Shown: positions 42,412 through 52,500, counted from the stretch's first letter. The stretch: DNA of 54,321 nucleotides from Acidovorax sp. Leaf78 (GCF_001422735.1 NZ_LMLZ01000005.1:78950-133270), one strand, 5' to 3'. The notes: generated by a model not told the origin, from the letters alone. Made by a program: numbers and translations.

Positions 42412-44310
42412 ATGAAAACGCCAGCTCAAGGCAAAGCCCCCACCATCGCCGCCCTCCTCGCCGCAGCCGCAGTCCTGCTGGCCGGTTGGGGGGGCACAGC
42501 GTTATGGAAAACCCATGCGCCTGCTGAACAGCCCCGGGTGGGCGCCATGCTGCTGGCACCCATGATCGCGGTGGCCGACCCCTGCATCATGCAGCCCTCG
42601 CAACCGGCCACCACCGGAGATGCGCGCGTCGACGCACTGGCGCAGTCGTGCACAGGCCCGAACGGGTCCGCAGCCCCACTGGTGGAGTCCACCTTGTCCG
42701 CCTTGCAGGCTGGCGGCCCCACTGCGCCATCTCAGGCTGTCGGCTACACGCTCGCCGCGCCACTTCTTCAACTGTTTCGACCAGAAGGCGATGGTTGGGT
42801 CATAGACACCGAGCGGGTTCAGCGCATCGCCCGGACCATACGGGATACGAGCCGACCGGTCATCCTGTACCTCTTTGCCACACACTTTGCCGCCGACGCG
42901 CCGCTGGAAGCCGCCCTGGCATCCGACCCGAAAAATCTGGCACACACGCGTGACGGCCCCATGGCCCAAAGCCGCTACTACGACTCCGCCATCAACAACT
43001 GGTCGATTGCCAGTACCGACACGGAACTCACGGCGCGCCGGGTGCAGGCGACCGAGGCCTTGCTGTCCGAAGTCTGCCGTCTCCCGGCAGCCGACCTCGC
43101 CAAGATACGCGGGGTGACGCTGCTCGGGGAACTGCACCACCTGTTTCCAGATTTCGAAGCAGGCATGGGCTTTGACCGCCCTTACCGCGTGACCGACTAC
43201 AGCCCGCAGTCGACCGCGGGATTTCAGCAGTATCTCCAGCAGGAATTCACCAGCATTGCGCAACTGAATCGGGTGCTGGGCTCCGCCTACGGATCTTTTC
43301 AAGAAGTGCAGCCCCCTGCGCGCGACATCCGCACCGAGCCACTGCGGCGCTACACCGAGCACATCGATTCCTTCGCGCAGGGCACCCTGCCCGTCTCTGG
43401 CTGGGTGTTCCCGTCCGTGCAGAAAATACCCACACGCACACCCTGGGTGCACGTGTACGCCAACGGAGTGTTCGTGGGCAAAACCCCTGTCGACCAGGGG
43501 CGGCAAGATGTGCTCGCGGCCAAGCCGGAGTTCGGGTATGCGAACACGGGCTGGCGCATGGACTTGGATTTCCGCCGCCTGCCGGCCGGCTTGCACCGCA
43601 TCGATGTGCTGCTGGAAGACGCACCAGGCCAGATGGCACTGCTGGGTACACGGCACATCGCGATCATGGACCAGCGCCAGAACACGCCTGTCCTGCGTGC
43701 CCAGGCTGAGCTTCCGAAGCATTCACCGGCCCCGAGCTCGGTGCAGTTCCACATCGACCAGCCCCTGGAGCAGGCGTCCTACTACTACAACCCGCTGGTC
43801 CCGCTGTGGCATGCATTTCGCGGCAAGCAGGTGGCTGACTATTTGCGATTTTTTGACAATGTGGTGAGCCGATCGTGCCTGAAAGCCACGCCCCACTACA
43901 CCCACCAGATCATTCCGTTCACCAACCCGAGTTGGGACGCGAACAAGTTCGCCATTCAAGCGTCACTTCAACAGAAGAACACCCCGGGCATCAGGCTGGG
44001 AGTCAGCTTGTACGGGCATGCCTCCTACGGACCCGGTTTTCCCAAGTGGTACGCCTCCACCGGCCACCACAGCTATGGCGTGACGGAATTCCACCCGCTC
44101 AAGCCCATGAGCACAGGCGAACTGCGCGAGACACTGCGGCAACATGAGCGGCAGGGCGCAGACTTTCTCTCGTTCTTTATCGAGCCGTATTGGGAAGGGC
44201 AGGTGGTCGCACGCGGACACAATCTGTTCTCCTTCGATCCAGACAACCGAAAGTTCGGTGCCGACAAACTCTATGAAGCAGTGCAACAGCACCTGGCCTC
44301 GCCCCGATAG
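42412..44310 (+). CDS. Membrane-anchored glycoside hydrolase-like protein (GH42/clan A type)
   Basis: 632 aa. One N-terminal hydrophobic segment (about 11-30) would anchor it or serve as a signal. The TIM-barrel-like part includes a loop with YSPQSTAGFQQYLQQEFTSI then AQLNRVLGSAYGSF, much like the segment of GH42 beta-galactosidases that describes a short acceptor barrel helix. A candidate acid/base Glu is near 240 (LLGELHH) and a candidate nucleophile near 590 (FFIEPYWEG). A beta-rich domain (about 330-450, WVHVYANGVFVGKTPVDQG) is inserted. It is divergent from gspE and convergent with rfbC, so it may trim or modify a rhamnose-containing surface glycan. This is a fold-level guess; no closer family is recognised. 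Confidence 0.6.
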   Translation: MKTPAQGKAPTIAALLAAAAVLLAGWGGTALWKTHAPAEQPRVGAMLLAPMIAVADPCIMQPSQPATTGDARVDALAQSCTGPNGSAAPLVESTLSALQAGGPTAPSQAVGYTLAAPLLQLFRPEGDGWVIDTERVQRIARTIRDTSRPVILYLFATHFAADAPLEAALASDPKNLAHTRDGPMAQSRYYDSAINNWSIASTDTELTARRVQATEALLSEVCRLPAADLAKIRGVTLLGELHHLFPDFEAGMGFDRPYRVTDYSPQSTAGFQQYLQQEFTSIAQLNRVLGSAYGSFQEVQPPARDIRTEPLRRYTEHIDSFAQGTLPVSGWVFPSVQKIPTRTPWVHVYANGVFVGKTPVDQGRQDVLAAKPEFGYANTGWRMDLDFRRLPAGLHRIDVLLEDAPGQMALLGTRHIAIMDQRQNTPVLRAQAELPKHSPAPSSVQFHIDQPLEQASYYYNPLVPLWHAFRGKQVADYLRFFDNVVSRSCLKATPHYTHQIIPFTNPSWDANKFAIQASLQQKNTPGIRLGVSLYGHASYGPGFPKWYASTGHHSYGVTEFHPLKPMSTGELRETLRQHERQGADFLSFFIEPYWEGQVVARGHNLFSFDPDNRKFGADKLYEAVQQHLASPR

Positions 44311-44370
44311 CGGGAACGCTGGCGAACTGGGTTGACCCTAGCCGGAGGCCTGCGGCCGGTGCGGCCAGCC

Positions 44371-44919
44371 TCAGGGGAACAGTTCTGCCGCTTGCAGCGG
44401 CAGACCCGCTGCATCCTTGGCCGACAACAGGGGGGCGCTGTCCCCACCGTGCCAATCGATCGCCAAGGTCGGATCGTTCCACGCAATGCACCGCTCATGG
44501 GCAGGCGCGTAGTAATCCGTGGTCTTGTACAAGAATTCGGCAGTGTCGCTCAGCACCAGGAAGCCGTGTGCAAAACCAGGGGGCACCCACAGTTGGCGAT
44601 GGTTGTCCTCGCTCAACTCTTCGCCCACCCAGCGCCCGAACGTCGGAGAACTGCGGCGGATGTCCACCGCCACATCGAAAACAGCGCCGCGGACGACGCG
44701 AACCAGTTTTCCCTGCGGCTGCTGGATCTGGTAGTGCAGGCCGCGCAGCACGCCCTTGGCACTGCGGCTGTGGTTGTCCTGCACAAACTGGTGGTCCGTA
44801 CCGGTCGCCTCATTGAAGGCACGCTGGTTGAAGCTTTCATGAAAGAAGCCCCGAGCGTCCCCAAACACTTTGGGTTCGATGAGAAAGACGTCCGGAATGG
44901 CGAGTGGTGTGACTTGCAT
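44371..44919 (-). CDS. rfbC: dTDP-4-dehydrorhamnose 3,5-epimerase
   Basis: 182 aa, normal length. It epimerises C3 and C5 of dTDP-4-keto-6-deoxyglucose, third step of dTDP-L-rhamnose synthesis. GVLRGLHYQ holds the catalytic His; FDVAVDIRRSSPTFGRWVG and LWVPPGFAHGF are family motifs. Last gene of rfbBDAC, 7 nt after rfbA. The stop codon lies close to an imperfect GC stem-loop shared with the convergent gene. Confidence 0.96.
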   Translation of the reverse strand: MQVTPLAIPDVFLIEPKVFGDARGFFHESFNQRAFNEATGTDHQFVQDNHSRSAKGVLRGLHYQIQQPQGKLVRVVRGAVFDVAVDIRRSSPTFGRWVGEELSEDNHRQLWVPPGFAHGFLVLSDTAEFLYKTTDYYAPAHERCIAWNDPTLAIDWHGGDSAPLLSAKDAAGLPLQAAELFP

Positions 44920-44926
44920 AGGCGTA

Positions 44927-45811
44927 TCAGTAGATCTTTTCTTTCAGCACGCGCAGCAGGTATTGCCCGTAGCCGCTTTTGATGAGGGGTTGCGCCAACC
45001 GCTCCAGTTGCACGCTGTCTATCCATTGATAGCGCCAGGCGATCTCTTCAGGACACGCAATCTTCAACCCCTGCCGGTGCTCCAGCGTCGCAATGAACTG
45101 CCCCGCCTCCAGCAGGCTCTCGTGCGTGCCGGTATCCAGCCACGCGTAGCCGCGGCCCATGATCTCCACGTTGAGCTGGCCCTTGTCCAGGTACAGGCGG
45201 TTCAGGTCGGTGATTTCGTACTCGCCCCGCGCTGACGGCTTCAGGCTCTTGGCCAGTTCCACCACGCTGCTGTCGTAGAAGTACAGGCCGGTGACGGCAT
45301 AGCTCGACTTGGGCTGCGCGGGCTTTTCTTCCAGAGAAAGGACTTTGCCCTGTGCGTCGAACTCTGCCACGCCGTAGCGCTCGGGGTCGTGCACGTGGTA
45401 GGCGAACACGCTGGCGCCTTCGGTGCGCTGCATCGCGTTTCCGAGCAGCTCGTGAAAGTCGTGGCCGTAGAAGATGTTGTCGCCCAGCACCAGCGCGCTG
45501 GGCGCGCCGTCCAGGAACTTTTCGCCGATGACGAAAGCCTGGGCCAGGCCGTCCGGGCTCTCCTGCACCGCATATTCCAGGCGGATGCCCCACTGGCTGC
45601 CGTCGCCCAGCAGTTGCTCGAACCGCGGGGTGTCCTGCGGGGTGCTGATGATGAGGATGTCGCGGATGCCCGCGAGCATCAGCGTGCTCAGCGGGTAATA
45701 GATCATGGGCTTGTCGTACACCGGCAGCAGTTGCTTGCTGATGGCCAGGGTGGCCGGATGCAGGCGGGTGCCGGAGCCCCCGGCGAGGATGATGCCTTTG
45801 CGTTGCGTCAT
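44927..45811 (-). CDS. rfbA: Glucose-1-phosphate thymidylyltransferase
   Basis: 294 aa. It makes dTDP-glucose from glucose-1-phosphate and dTTP, first step of the pathway. [18 protein letters not shown] at the N-terminus is the nucleotidyltransferase signature; [12 protein letters not shown] and [15 protein letters not shown] follow. Lies 13 nt after rfbD. Confidence 0.97.
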   Translation of the reverse strand: MTQRKGIILAGGSGTRLHPATLAISKQLLPVYDKPMIYYPLSTLMLAGIRDILIISTPQDTPRFEQLLGDGSQWGIRLEYAVQESPDGLAQAFVIGEKFLDGAPSALVLGDNIFYGHDFHELLGNAMQRTEGASVFAYHVHDPERYGVAEFDAQGKVLSLEEKPAQPKSSYAVTGLYFYDSSVVELAKSLKPSARGEYEITDLNRLYLDKGQLNVEIMGRGYAWLDTGTHESLLEAGQFIATLEHRQGLKIACPEEIAWRYQWIDSVQLERLAQPLIKSGYGQYLLRVLKEKIY

Positions 45812-45824
45812 GGTCAGGTGCCGT

Positions 45825-46715
45825 TCACAGAGTTTCAGCCAGCATGCGCGCCACGCCCGCTTGCCAATGCGGCATCTGCAGGCCGAAGGTGGCTTGCAGC
45901 TTGCCGGTATTCAGGCGCGAGTTGTGCGGGCGCACCGCAGGGGTGGGGAATGCGCTCGTAGGCACTGGCGCGACCTCTTTTGCTTTGATTTCAATAGCAG
46001 GTTGCGCAATCTGCGCCTGCGCCAGCACGTATTTGGCGTACGCATTCCAGGTCGTCTCACCCGCGGCCACGCAGTGGTACAGGCCGGCGTCCTGCGGGCG
46101 TTGCTGCAGGTGGCGGATGGCGTGGGCCGTCACGTCGGCCAGCAGGTCGGCGCCGGTGGGCGCGCCCCACTGGTCATCGATCACCGTGAGGCGCTCGCGC
46201 TCCTGCGCCAGGCGCAGCATGGTCTTGGCGAAGTTGCCGCCGCGGGCGGCGTAGACCCAGCTGGTGCGCAGGATGAGGTGCTGGGCACCCGCCTCTGCAA
46301 TGAGTCGTTCGCCTTCGAGCTTGGTGCGGCCGTACACGCTCAAGGGCGCGGGCGCGTCGGTCTCCACCCAGGGGCGGCTGCCGCTGCCGTCGAACACGTA
46401 GTCGGTGCTGTAGTGCACCAGCCAGGCGCCGAGCCTTGCGGCCTCCTGCGCGATGGCGCCGGGGGTGGTGGCGTTGAGCGTGCGTGCAAAGTCGGCCTCG
46501 CTCTCGGCCTTGTCCACGGCGGTGTGGGCCGCGGCATTGACGATGACGTCGGGGCGCAGGGTGCGCACTGTCTCCACCACGCCAGCGGTGTTCGAGAAAT
46601 CGCCGCAGTGCTCGGTGCTGTCGAAGTCCAGCGCCGTGACAGCGCCCAGCACCGACAGGCTGCGCTGCAGCTCCCAGCCGACCTGGCCGCTTTTGCCAAA
46701 GAGCAGGATGTTCAT
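45825..46715 (-). CDS. rfbD: dTDP-4-dehydrorhamnose reductase
   Basis: 296 aa extended SDR that performs the final reduction to dTDP-L-rhamnose. [12 protein letters not shown] gives the NAD(P) site, STDYVFDG and [10 protein letters not shown] give the active-site Tyr and Lys. The start MNILLFGK overlaps the rfbB stop as ATGA. The stretch [14 protein letters not shown] is encoded by an unusually AT-rich patch. Confidence 0.96.
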   Translation of the reverse strand: MNILLFGKSGQVGWELQRSLSVLGAVTALDFDSTEHCGDFSNTAGVVETVRTLRPDVIVNAAAHTAVDKAESEADFARTLNATTPGAIAQEAARLGAWLVHYSTDYVFDGSGSRPWVETDAPAPLSVYGRTKLEGERLIAEAGAQHLILRTSWVYAARGGNFAKTMLRLAQERERLTVIDDQWGAPTGADLLADVTAHAIRHLQQRPQDAGLYHCVAAGETTWNAYAKYVLAQAQIAQPAIEIKAKEVAPVPTSAFPTPAVRPHNSRLNTGKLQATFGLQMPHWQAGVARMLAETL

Positions 46716-47803
46716 GCGCTGGCGTCCGCCACGGCCGCGGGCTCCTGCGCCGCGTACTGGGTCTGCACCCAGTCCCGGTAGGAGCCGGTCTGCACGCTGG
46801 CCACCCAATCGGCATGGTCCAGGTACCACTGCACCGTTTTGCGGATGCCGGTGTCGAAGGTCTCGGCGGGCTTCCAGCCCAGATCGCGCTCGATCTTGCG
46901 CGCGTCGATGGCGTAGCGGCGGTCGTGGCCGGGGCGGTCCTTCACGTAGGTGATCTGGGTGCGGTAGCTCTGGCGGTCGGCGCGGGGGCGCAGCTCGTCG
47001 AGCAGACTACAGACCATGTTCACGATCTCGATGTTGGGCTTCTCGTTCCAGCCGCCCACGTTGTAGGTCTCGCCGGGGGCACCGGCCTCCAGCACGCGGC
47101 GGATCGCGCTGCAGTGGTCCTTCACGTACAGCCAGTCGCGCACCTGCATGCCGTCGCCGTAGACCGGCAGGTTCTTGCCGGCCAAGGCGTTGACGATCAT
47201 CAGCGGGATCAGCTTCTCGGGGAAGTGGTACGGCCCGTAGTTGTTGCTGCAGTTGGTGGTGAGCACCGGCAGGCCGTAGGTGTGGTGCCAGGCGCGCACC
47301 AGGTGGTCGCTGGCGGCCTTGCTGGCGCTGTAGGGGCTGTTGGGCTCAAAGCCGCGCGTCTCGGCAAAGGCCGGGTCGGTGGGCGCGAGCGATCCATACA
47401 CCTCGTCGGTGGAGACGTGCAGGAAGCGGAAGGCCGCGCGCTCGCCCTCGGACAGTGCGCCCCAGTAGGCCCGCACGGCTTCGAGCAGGCGGAACGATCC
47501 CACGATGTTGGTCTGGATGAAATCCTCGGGCCCGTGGATGGACCGGTCCACATGCGACTCGGCCGCGAAGTTGACCACGGCGCGGGGCTTGTGCTCGGCC
47601 AGCAGGCGGGCCACCAGGGCGGTGTCGCCGATGTCGCCCTGCACGAAGACGTGGCGCGCATCGCCCTTGATGCCGTCCAGGTTGTGCAGGTTGCCCGCGT
47701 ACGTGAGCTTGTCGAGATTGACCACGGGCTCGCTGGAGGCAGCGAGCCAGTCAAGAACGAAGTTGGCGCCGATGAAACCTGCGCCGCCGGTAACCAGAAT
47801 CAT
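46712..47803 (-). CDS. rfbB: dTDP-glucose 4,6-dehydratase
   Basis: 363 aa extended SDR. It converts dTDP-glucose to dTDP-4-keto-6-deoxyglucose, second step of the pathway. [11 protein letters not shown] is the NAD site; STDEVYG and [13 protein letters not shown] carry the catalytic residues. First gene of the rfbBDAC operon, which feeds rhamnosyltransferases of the O-polysaccharide locus encoded 17-30 kb away. The start was set at MILVTGG, as in the family. Confidence 0.97.
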   Translation of the reverse strand: MILVTGGAGFIGANFVLDWLAASSEPVVNLDKLTYAGNLHNLDGIKGDARHVFVQGDIGDTALVARLLAEHKPRAVVNFAAESHVDRSIHGPEDFIQTNIVGSFRLLEAVRAYWGALSEGERAAFRFLHVSTDEVYGSLAPTDPAFAETRGFEPNSPYSASKAASDHLVRAWHHTYGLPVLTTNCSNNYGPYHFPEKLIPLMIVNALAGKNLPVYGDGMQVRDWLYVKDHCSAIRRVLEAGAPGETYNVGGWNEKPNIEIVNMVCSLLDELRPRADRQSYRTQITYVKDRPGHDRRYAIDARKIERDLGWKPAETFDTGIRKTVQWYLDHADWVASVQTGSYRDWVQTQYAAQEPAAVADASA

Positions 47804-47907
47804 GGGTAAGCCGTCTGAGAATGCCTTGCGGCAAAGCTGGCGATTATCCCACCCGCGTTTCCGGCTGGACGTAACAAGCCCCAACGGGCACAGGCCGGCA
47901 CCAGGAC

Positions 47908-49905
47908 TCAGAAATGGATGCCGCGCATCATCTGCTGCAGCGCCACCGCCTCGGCCGACAGCTGCGGCTTGGCGGCCTTGTCGCCCTTGTCCCCCTTGGC
48001 CGCGGCGGTGGAGTCCGGGAACATCCGAAAGCTCGTGTTCATCGTGATCTGCGCCACGCGCGGCACCAGGGCATGCAGGATCTGCCCGGTGATGCCCAGG
48101 CGGGTGGCAATGCGCACCGGCTTGAAGATACAGGCCTGGGCGATCATGTCGGCCGCCTCCTCGGGGCTCAGCGTCGGCACGTTGTTGTAGATCTTGGTGG
48201 GCGCGATCATGGGCGTGCGCACCAGCGGCATGTTGATGGTGGTGAAGGTGATGCCCTGGTCGGCGAACTCGCTCGATGCACAGCGCGTCCAGGCATCGAG
48301 CGCCGCCTTGCTGGCCACATAGGCCGAGAAGCGCGGCGCATTGGTCAGCACGCCGATGGAGCTGATGTTCACCACATGGCCCTTGCGCCGGGCCACCATG
48401 CCGGGCAGGAAGCCCATGGTCACGCGCAGGCAGCCGAAGTAGTTGAGCTGCATGGTGCGCTCGTAGTCATGAAAGCGGTCGTAGCTCGACTCGATGGCGC
48501 GGCGGATGGAGCGGCCCGCGTTGTTGATGAGAAAGTCCACGCCGCCGTGCTTGTCGATCAAGAGCTGCACGAAGCGGTCGCAGTCGGCCATGTCGGCGAT
48601 GTCGGCCGCATAGGCGATGAACTCGTAGCCCTTGGCCCGCGCCTCGGCGCAGGCCTCGTCGAGCTTGTCCTGGTCGCGCCCGCAGATCACCGTGGTGGCG
48701 CCCGCCTCGGCAAACTTGTGCGCGGCAGCCAGGCCGATGCCCGAAGAGCCCCCGGTCACCAGCACCACCTTGCCGCCCACCGTGCCCTTGAGCGAGCGGT
48801 CGATGAAGAGCTCCGGGTCCAGGTTGCGCTCCCAGTAATCCCACAGGCGCCAGGCGTAGTCCTTGAGGTTGGGGCAGGTCACGCCCGAGCCCTTGAGCGC
48901 CGCGAGTGTCTCGCGGCAATCGAAGCGCGTGGGGTAGTTCACAAACGTCAGCATGTCCTCGGGCAGGCCCAGGTCCTTCAGCACGGCGTTGCGCACGCGG
49001 CGCACCGGGGCCAGCGCCATCAGGCCCTTCTTCACGCTCTTGGGGATGAAGCCCAGCAGCGCCGCGTTGATGAACAGGTTCATGCGCGGTGCGTGCGCGG
49101 CGCGGCTGAAGATGTCCAGCACGTCGCCCACGCGGTAGCCCACCGGGTCCACCAGGTGGTAGCACTTCTTGACGATGTCCTTCTGGTGGCTGATCACGTT
49201 CAGCGCATTGACCACGAAGTCCACCGGCACGATGTTCACGCGACCGCCCTCCAGGCCCACGGTGGGCATCCAGGGCGGCAGCAGCTGGCGCAGGCGCTGG
49301 ATCAACTTGAAGAAGTAGTAGGGGCCGTCGATCTTGTCCATCTCGCCGGTCGTGCTGTCGCCCACCACCATGGCCGGGCGGTACACCGTCCAGGGCACCT
49401 TGCAGTCCTGGCGCACGATCTTCTCGCTCTCGTGCTTGGTCTGGAAGTACGGGTGGTCCAGGCCCTCGGCCTCCTCGAACATGTCTTCGCGGAACACGCC
49501 TTCGTACAAACCGGCGGCGGCGATGGACGAGACGTGGTGGAAGTGGCCGGCGTCGATGGCCTTGGCCAGGTCCACCGTGTTGCGCGTGCCTTCGATGTTC
49601 ACGGCCACCTGGGTCTCTTCGTCGGCCCCCAGGTCGTACACCGCGGCCAGGTGGTAGAAGTGGTCGATCTGGCCCTTGAGCTTTTTGATGTCGTCCGCCG
49701 CCACGCCCAGCTTTTTGGCCGTGAGGTCGCCGAACACCGGCACCGCGCGGGCGGCCGTCGTGCCCCAGAAGCTGCGCAGGTCGGCCACCTTGTCAGCGCT
49801 TTCGCGGCGGATCAGGAAATGCACCACCGCTCCCTTGCGCTCCAGCAGCTTCTTGACCAGCCGCTTGCCGATGAACCCTGTTGCCCCCGTCACGAAATAC
49901 TGCAT
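47908..49905 (-). CDS. Alcohol-forming fatty acyl-CoA reductase (Maqu_2220-like)
   Basis: 665 aa with two fused Rossmann domains. The N-terminal extended SDR (TGATGFIG at 6-13; Y153 and K157) is linked through [13 protein letters not shown] and [13 protein letters not shown] to a classical SDR (TGGSSGIG at 384-391, NNAG at 461-464, Y529 and K533). I recognise extended similarity along the whole length to the Marinobacter fatty acyl-CoA/ACP reductase Maqu_2220 (about 660 aa), which makes fatty alcohols for wax esters. The start [10 protein letters not shown] fits that family. Divergent from a phasin gene, it likely feeds storage or membrane lipid metabolism. No wax-ester synthase is in this window. 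Confidence 0.88.
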   Translation of the reverse strand: MQYFVTGATGFIGKRLVKKLLERKGAVVHFLIRRESADKVADLRSFWGTTAARAVPVFGDLTAKKLGVAADDIKKLKGQIDHFYHLAAVYDLGADEETQVAVNIEGTRNTVDLAKAIDAGHFHHVSSIAAAGLYEGVFREDMFEEAEGLDHPYFQTKHESEKIVRQDCKVPWTVYRPAMVVGDSTTGEMDKIDGPYYFFKLIQRLRQLLPPWMPTVGLEGGRVNIVPVDFVVNALNVISHQKDIVKKCYHLVDPVGYRVGDVLDIFSRAAHAPRMNLFINAALLGFIPKSVKKGLMALAPVRRVRNAVLKDLGLPEDMLTFVNYPTRFDCRETLAALKGSGVTCPNLKDYAWRLWDYWERNLDPELFIDRSLKGTVGGKVVLVTGGSSGIGLAAAHKFAEAGATTVICGRDQDKLDEACAEARAKGYEFIAYAADIADMADCDRFVQLLIDKHGGVDFLINNAGRSIRRAIESSYDRFHDYERTMQLNYFGCLRVTMGFLPGMVARRKGHVVNISSIGVLTNAPRFSAYVASKAALDAWTRCASSEFADQGITFTTINMPLVRTPMIAPTKIYNNVPTLSPEEAADMIAQACIFKPVRIATRLGITGQILHALVPRVAQITMNTSFRMFPDSTAAAKGDKGDKAAKPQLSAEAVALQQMMRGIHF

Positions 49906-50130
49906 GGATAACTCCTGTGTGATCGCCCGATTCTTGCGCAGGCCCACCGGGCGCGGATTCAGCACAAACCCGCGCCGAATCGGGGGCAGCCCCGGCGCCG
50001 CCAGTAGATGGCACGCTCTACACTTTTAGGAGCCGGTGCCTACACCTTGCGCGCCGTGCGGCGTACAGTCCGGCCATGCGTGCAAGGCACCCTGCCCTGA
50101 CAACCCCACCATCCACACAACGGAGGCCCC

Positions 50131-50691
50131 ATGGTCAAGAAACTGCAGAAACTCAGCGCTGACAACAAGAAGAGCAACGCCCAACTGTCGGGCACCGTGA
50201 AGGACTCCGCCCAGCAGATCTGGCTGGCCGGCCTGGGCGCCTTTTCCAAGGCCCAGGAAGAAGGCGGCAAGGTGTTCGAAGCCCTGGTCAAGGAAGGCCT
50301 GACCATCCAGCGCAAGACCCAGGCCGTGGCCGAAGAGAAAATCTCCGAAGCCACCAGCCGCGTGACCAACATGGCCACCGACATCGGCTCCAAGGCCCAG
50401 GGCCAGTGGGACAAGCTCGAGAACATCTTCGAAGACCGCGTGGCCAAGGCCCTGGCCAAGCTGGGCGTGCCCTCCGCCCGCGACATCGAAGCCCTGAACG
50501 CCCGCATCGACGCGCTGTCCAAGGGCACGAGCAAGACTGCACCCAAGGCCGCCGCAACGAAGAAGGCAGCTCCCGCCAAGAAGGCCGCAGCCAAGAAGGC
50601 TCCCGCCAAGGCCGCTGCAGCACCAGCCCGGAAGGCCGCCGCCAAGCCCCGCGCCGCCGCAAAGAAGGCGGCGACCGCAGCATCCAACTGA
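50131..50691 (+). CDS. PhaF-like phasin with histone-like tail
   Basis: 186 aa. The N-terminal helical phasin domain (QQIWLAGLGAFSKAQEEGGK) would coat polyhydroxyalkanoate granules. A coiled-coil part follows (SARDIEALNARIDALSKG). The last 55 residues are an Ala/Lys/Pro repeat (AAKKAPAKAAAAPARK style), as in PhaF of Pseudomonas, which binds DNA and helps distribute granules. GGAGG lies 6-10 nt before the ATG. It has its own terminator and is followed by a PhaD-like regulator gene. Confidence 0.92.
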   Translation: MVKKLQKLSADNKKSNAQLSGTVKDSAQQIWLAGLGAFSKAQEEGGKVFEALVKEGLTIQRKTQAVAEEKISEATSRVTNMATDIGSKAQGQWDKLENIFEDRVAKALAKLGVPSARDIEALNARIDALSKGTSKTAPKAAATKKAAPAKKAAAKKAPAKAAAAPARKAAAKPRAAAKKAATAASN

Positions 50692-50744
50692 TGCTGCGGC
50701 ACGCCACGGCACGGGCCGTCCGCCCGCGCTGAAGAGGCAAAGAG

Positions 50745-50780
50745 AAAACGGCTGGCATGCCTTGGCGTGCCGGCCGTTTT
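50745..50780 (+). terminator. Intrinsic terminator of the phasin gene
   Basis: A 17-bp stem (AAAACGGCTGGCATGCC with GGCGTGCCGGCCGTTTT, two G-T pairs) ends in TTTT. It lies 54 nt beyond the phasin stop codon. Confidence 0.85.
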
Positions 50781-50914
50781 GCCATGCGGCCCGGGCGCAG
50801 CGCGCCGCGCAGGGCCTATCAGATTTGATGCAATGCAGCATCCGCCGCTCGGTTAGAGTGTTGCCAGAGACAAGCACAAACCGATCCCCAAAGACGCGAA
50901 GAGGGCCCGCCCAC

Positions 50915-51577
50915 ATGGTGAAGAAAGCGCCACGCCGCACCGCAGAACGCATTCTGGAAGTCACGCTCGACCTGTTCAACCGGTTCGGCGAACCCAACGT
51001 CTCCACCACGCTCATCTCCGCCGAGCTGCGCATCAGCCCCGGCAACCTGTACTACCACTACCCCGCCAAGGACGAGCTGATCAACGCGCTGTTTGATCGC
51101 TACGAGCTGTCGCTCAACGAACTGCTGGCCGCCGCCGACGGGGTGCGCAATGTGGAGGACGCCTGGTTCTTCATGCACACGCTGTTCGAGCTGATCTGGC
51201 AGTACCGCTTTCTGTACCGCGACCTCAACGACCTGCTGTCCAAGAACCGGCGCCTGGAGACGCACTTCCAGGCCATCCTGAAGAACAAGACCCGCGCGGT
51301 GCGCGCCATGCTGGACGGCATGGGCCGTGCGGACACGCTGCACATCGACACGCGCGAGCTGGAGGCCACTGCGACCAGCATGGTCGTGGTGCTCACCTAC
51401 TGGCTCAGCTTCGAATACGTGCGCGACCCGCGCCGGGCCCTGGAGCCCGAGAGCGCGCAGGCGGCGCTGCTGCGCGGCGCCCACCATGTGCTCAACCTGC
51501 TGATGCCGTACCTGGAGGCCAGCCAGCGCGCGCACCTGCTGCAGCTCGTGGAGGCCTACGCCGCAGCGCCCGGCTGA
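50915..51577 (+). CDS. PhaD-like TetR family regulator
   Basis: 220 aa. The N-terminal part RILEVTLDLFNRFGEPNVST then ISPGNLYYHYPAKDELI is strongly similar to Pseudomonas PhaD, the TetR-family regulator of PHA genes, and QYRFLYRDLNDLL matches its C-terminal domain. It likely controls the upstream phasin and other PHA or lipid genes. The start MVKKAPRRTAE was chosen at the best family match. It lies 223 nt downstream of the phasin gene. Confidence 0.88.
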   Translation: MVKKAPRRTAERILEVTLDLFNRFGEPNVSTTLISAELRISPGNLYYHYPAKDELINALFDRYELSLNELLAAADGVRNVEDAWFFMHTLFELIWQYRFLYRDLNDLLSKNRRLETHFQAILKNKTRAVRAMLDGMGRADTLHIDTRELEATATSMVVVLTYWLSFEYVRDPRRALEPESAQAALLRGAHHVLNLLMPYLEASQRAHLLQLVEAYAAAPG

Positions 51578-51644
51578 CGGGCCTGGGCTGCCCGCCACCC
51601 CCCCCCCATATCTTCACCAACAAGAACCTCAGGAGACACAGACC

Positions 51645-52421
51645 ATGGCCAAGTGGACCTCTTTCCCACACGCTGGTGAATACACGTTCGATGCTGCGAG
51701 CATCAAGAAGCAATGGGCGCGCCTGCACAACGGCGACGCCGAGCCCGTCCCCAAGGAGCCGGCCGTGCTGCAGGCCTGGGCGCTGTTCCACAGCGGCGAC
51801 TTTGAGAAGGCCGCCGCGGCCGGCATCGCTGCGGGCGGCGCGGGCATCACCGTCGCCAACAAGGCCACGGCGATCTATGCCAACTACCTGGAGCAAAAGG
51901 AAAAGACGCGGCTCGATCTCTTCATGCAGGTGGCAGAGCGCGCCGCAGCGCAGGCCGCAGCAGAGCCCGGCAATGCCAACGCCTGGTACTGGCACGCGTA
52001 TGCGCTGGGCCGCTACAGCCAGGGAATCAGCGTGGCCAAGGCGCTGGCGCAGGGCCTGGGCGGCAAGGTGAAGGAATCGCTGGAGAAAGCCATCGCCCTG
52101 TCGCCCAAGCATGCCGACGCCCGCATCGCCCTGGGCGCCTTCCATGCCGAGGTGATCGACAAGGTGGGCTCGCTGATCGGCGGCATGACCTATGGAGCCA
52201 AGAAGGACACGGGCCTGAAGCTGTTCCAGGAGGCGCTCAAGCTCAACCCCGGCTCGGCCATCGGCATGATCGAATACGCCAACGCACTGGTGATGCTGGA
52301 GGGCGACAAGAAGATGAAGGAAGCCACCCAGCTGTACGAGAAAGCCGCCGCGAGCGAGCCGGTCGACGCGATGGAGCGCCTGGACATCGAGATGGCGCGC
52401 GCGGAATTGGAAGAGGAGTAA
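51645..52421 (+). CDS. TPR-repeat protein of unknown function
   Basis: 258 aa, no signal peptide, so cytoplasmic. Several TPR-like helical pairs are visible (AVLQAWALFHSGDFEKAAAAG; ESLEKAIALSPKHADARIAL; LKLFQEALKLNPGSAIGMIE; EATQLYEKAAASEPVDAMER). These would mediate protein binding. AGGAGA lies 9 nt before the ATG. It is 67 nt downstream of the PhaD-like gene, perhaps in the same transcript. Partner unknown. Confidence 0.82.
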   Translation: MAKWTSFPHAGEYTFDAASIKKQWARLHNGDAEPVPKEPAVLQAWALFHSGDFEKAAAAGIAAGGAGITVANKATAIYANYLEQKEKTRLDLFMQVAERAAAQAAAEPGNANAWYWHAYALGRYSQGISVAKALAQGLGGKVKESLEKAIALSPKHADARIALGAFHAEVIDKVGSLIGGMTYGAKKDTGLKLFQEALKLNPGSAIGMIEYANALVMLEGDKKMKEATQLYEKAAASEPVDAMERLDIEMARAELEEE

Positions 52422-52427
52422 GGGGGC

Positions 52428-52500
52428 ATCCCCCTGAGGCGCTTCGCGCCTTCCCCCTTCTCTCGAATCACTGGGTGATTCGGGAAGGGGGACACCGCCA
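52428..52500. repeat. GC-rich repeat with long hairpin between convergent genes
   Basis: CCCCCTTC (52453-52460) and CGAATCAC (52464-52471) pair with GTGATTCG (52475-52482) and GAAGGGGG (52484-52491), with loop TGG. The left part (CCCCCTGAGGCGCTTCGCGC) is a variant of the repeat found twice at 54096-54249. It probably doubles as a bidirectional terminator for the TPR gene and coaX. The rest of the 219-nt gap is GC-rich and without an evident feature. Confidence 0.75.

Noticed and set aside
45962..46010. Repeat-like AT-rich patch inside rfbD as an in-frame insertion
   Set aside because: The segment length between flanking conserved blocks seems normal for RmlD proteins I recall, so it is more likely ordinary variation than an inserted repeat.
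47914..49911. Open frame of about 665 codons opposite the fatty acyl-CoA reductase
   Set aside because: It spans the reductase almost exactly and shows low-complexity His/Arg/Gly composition without motifs.
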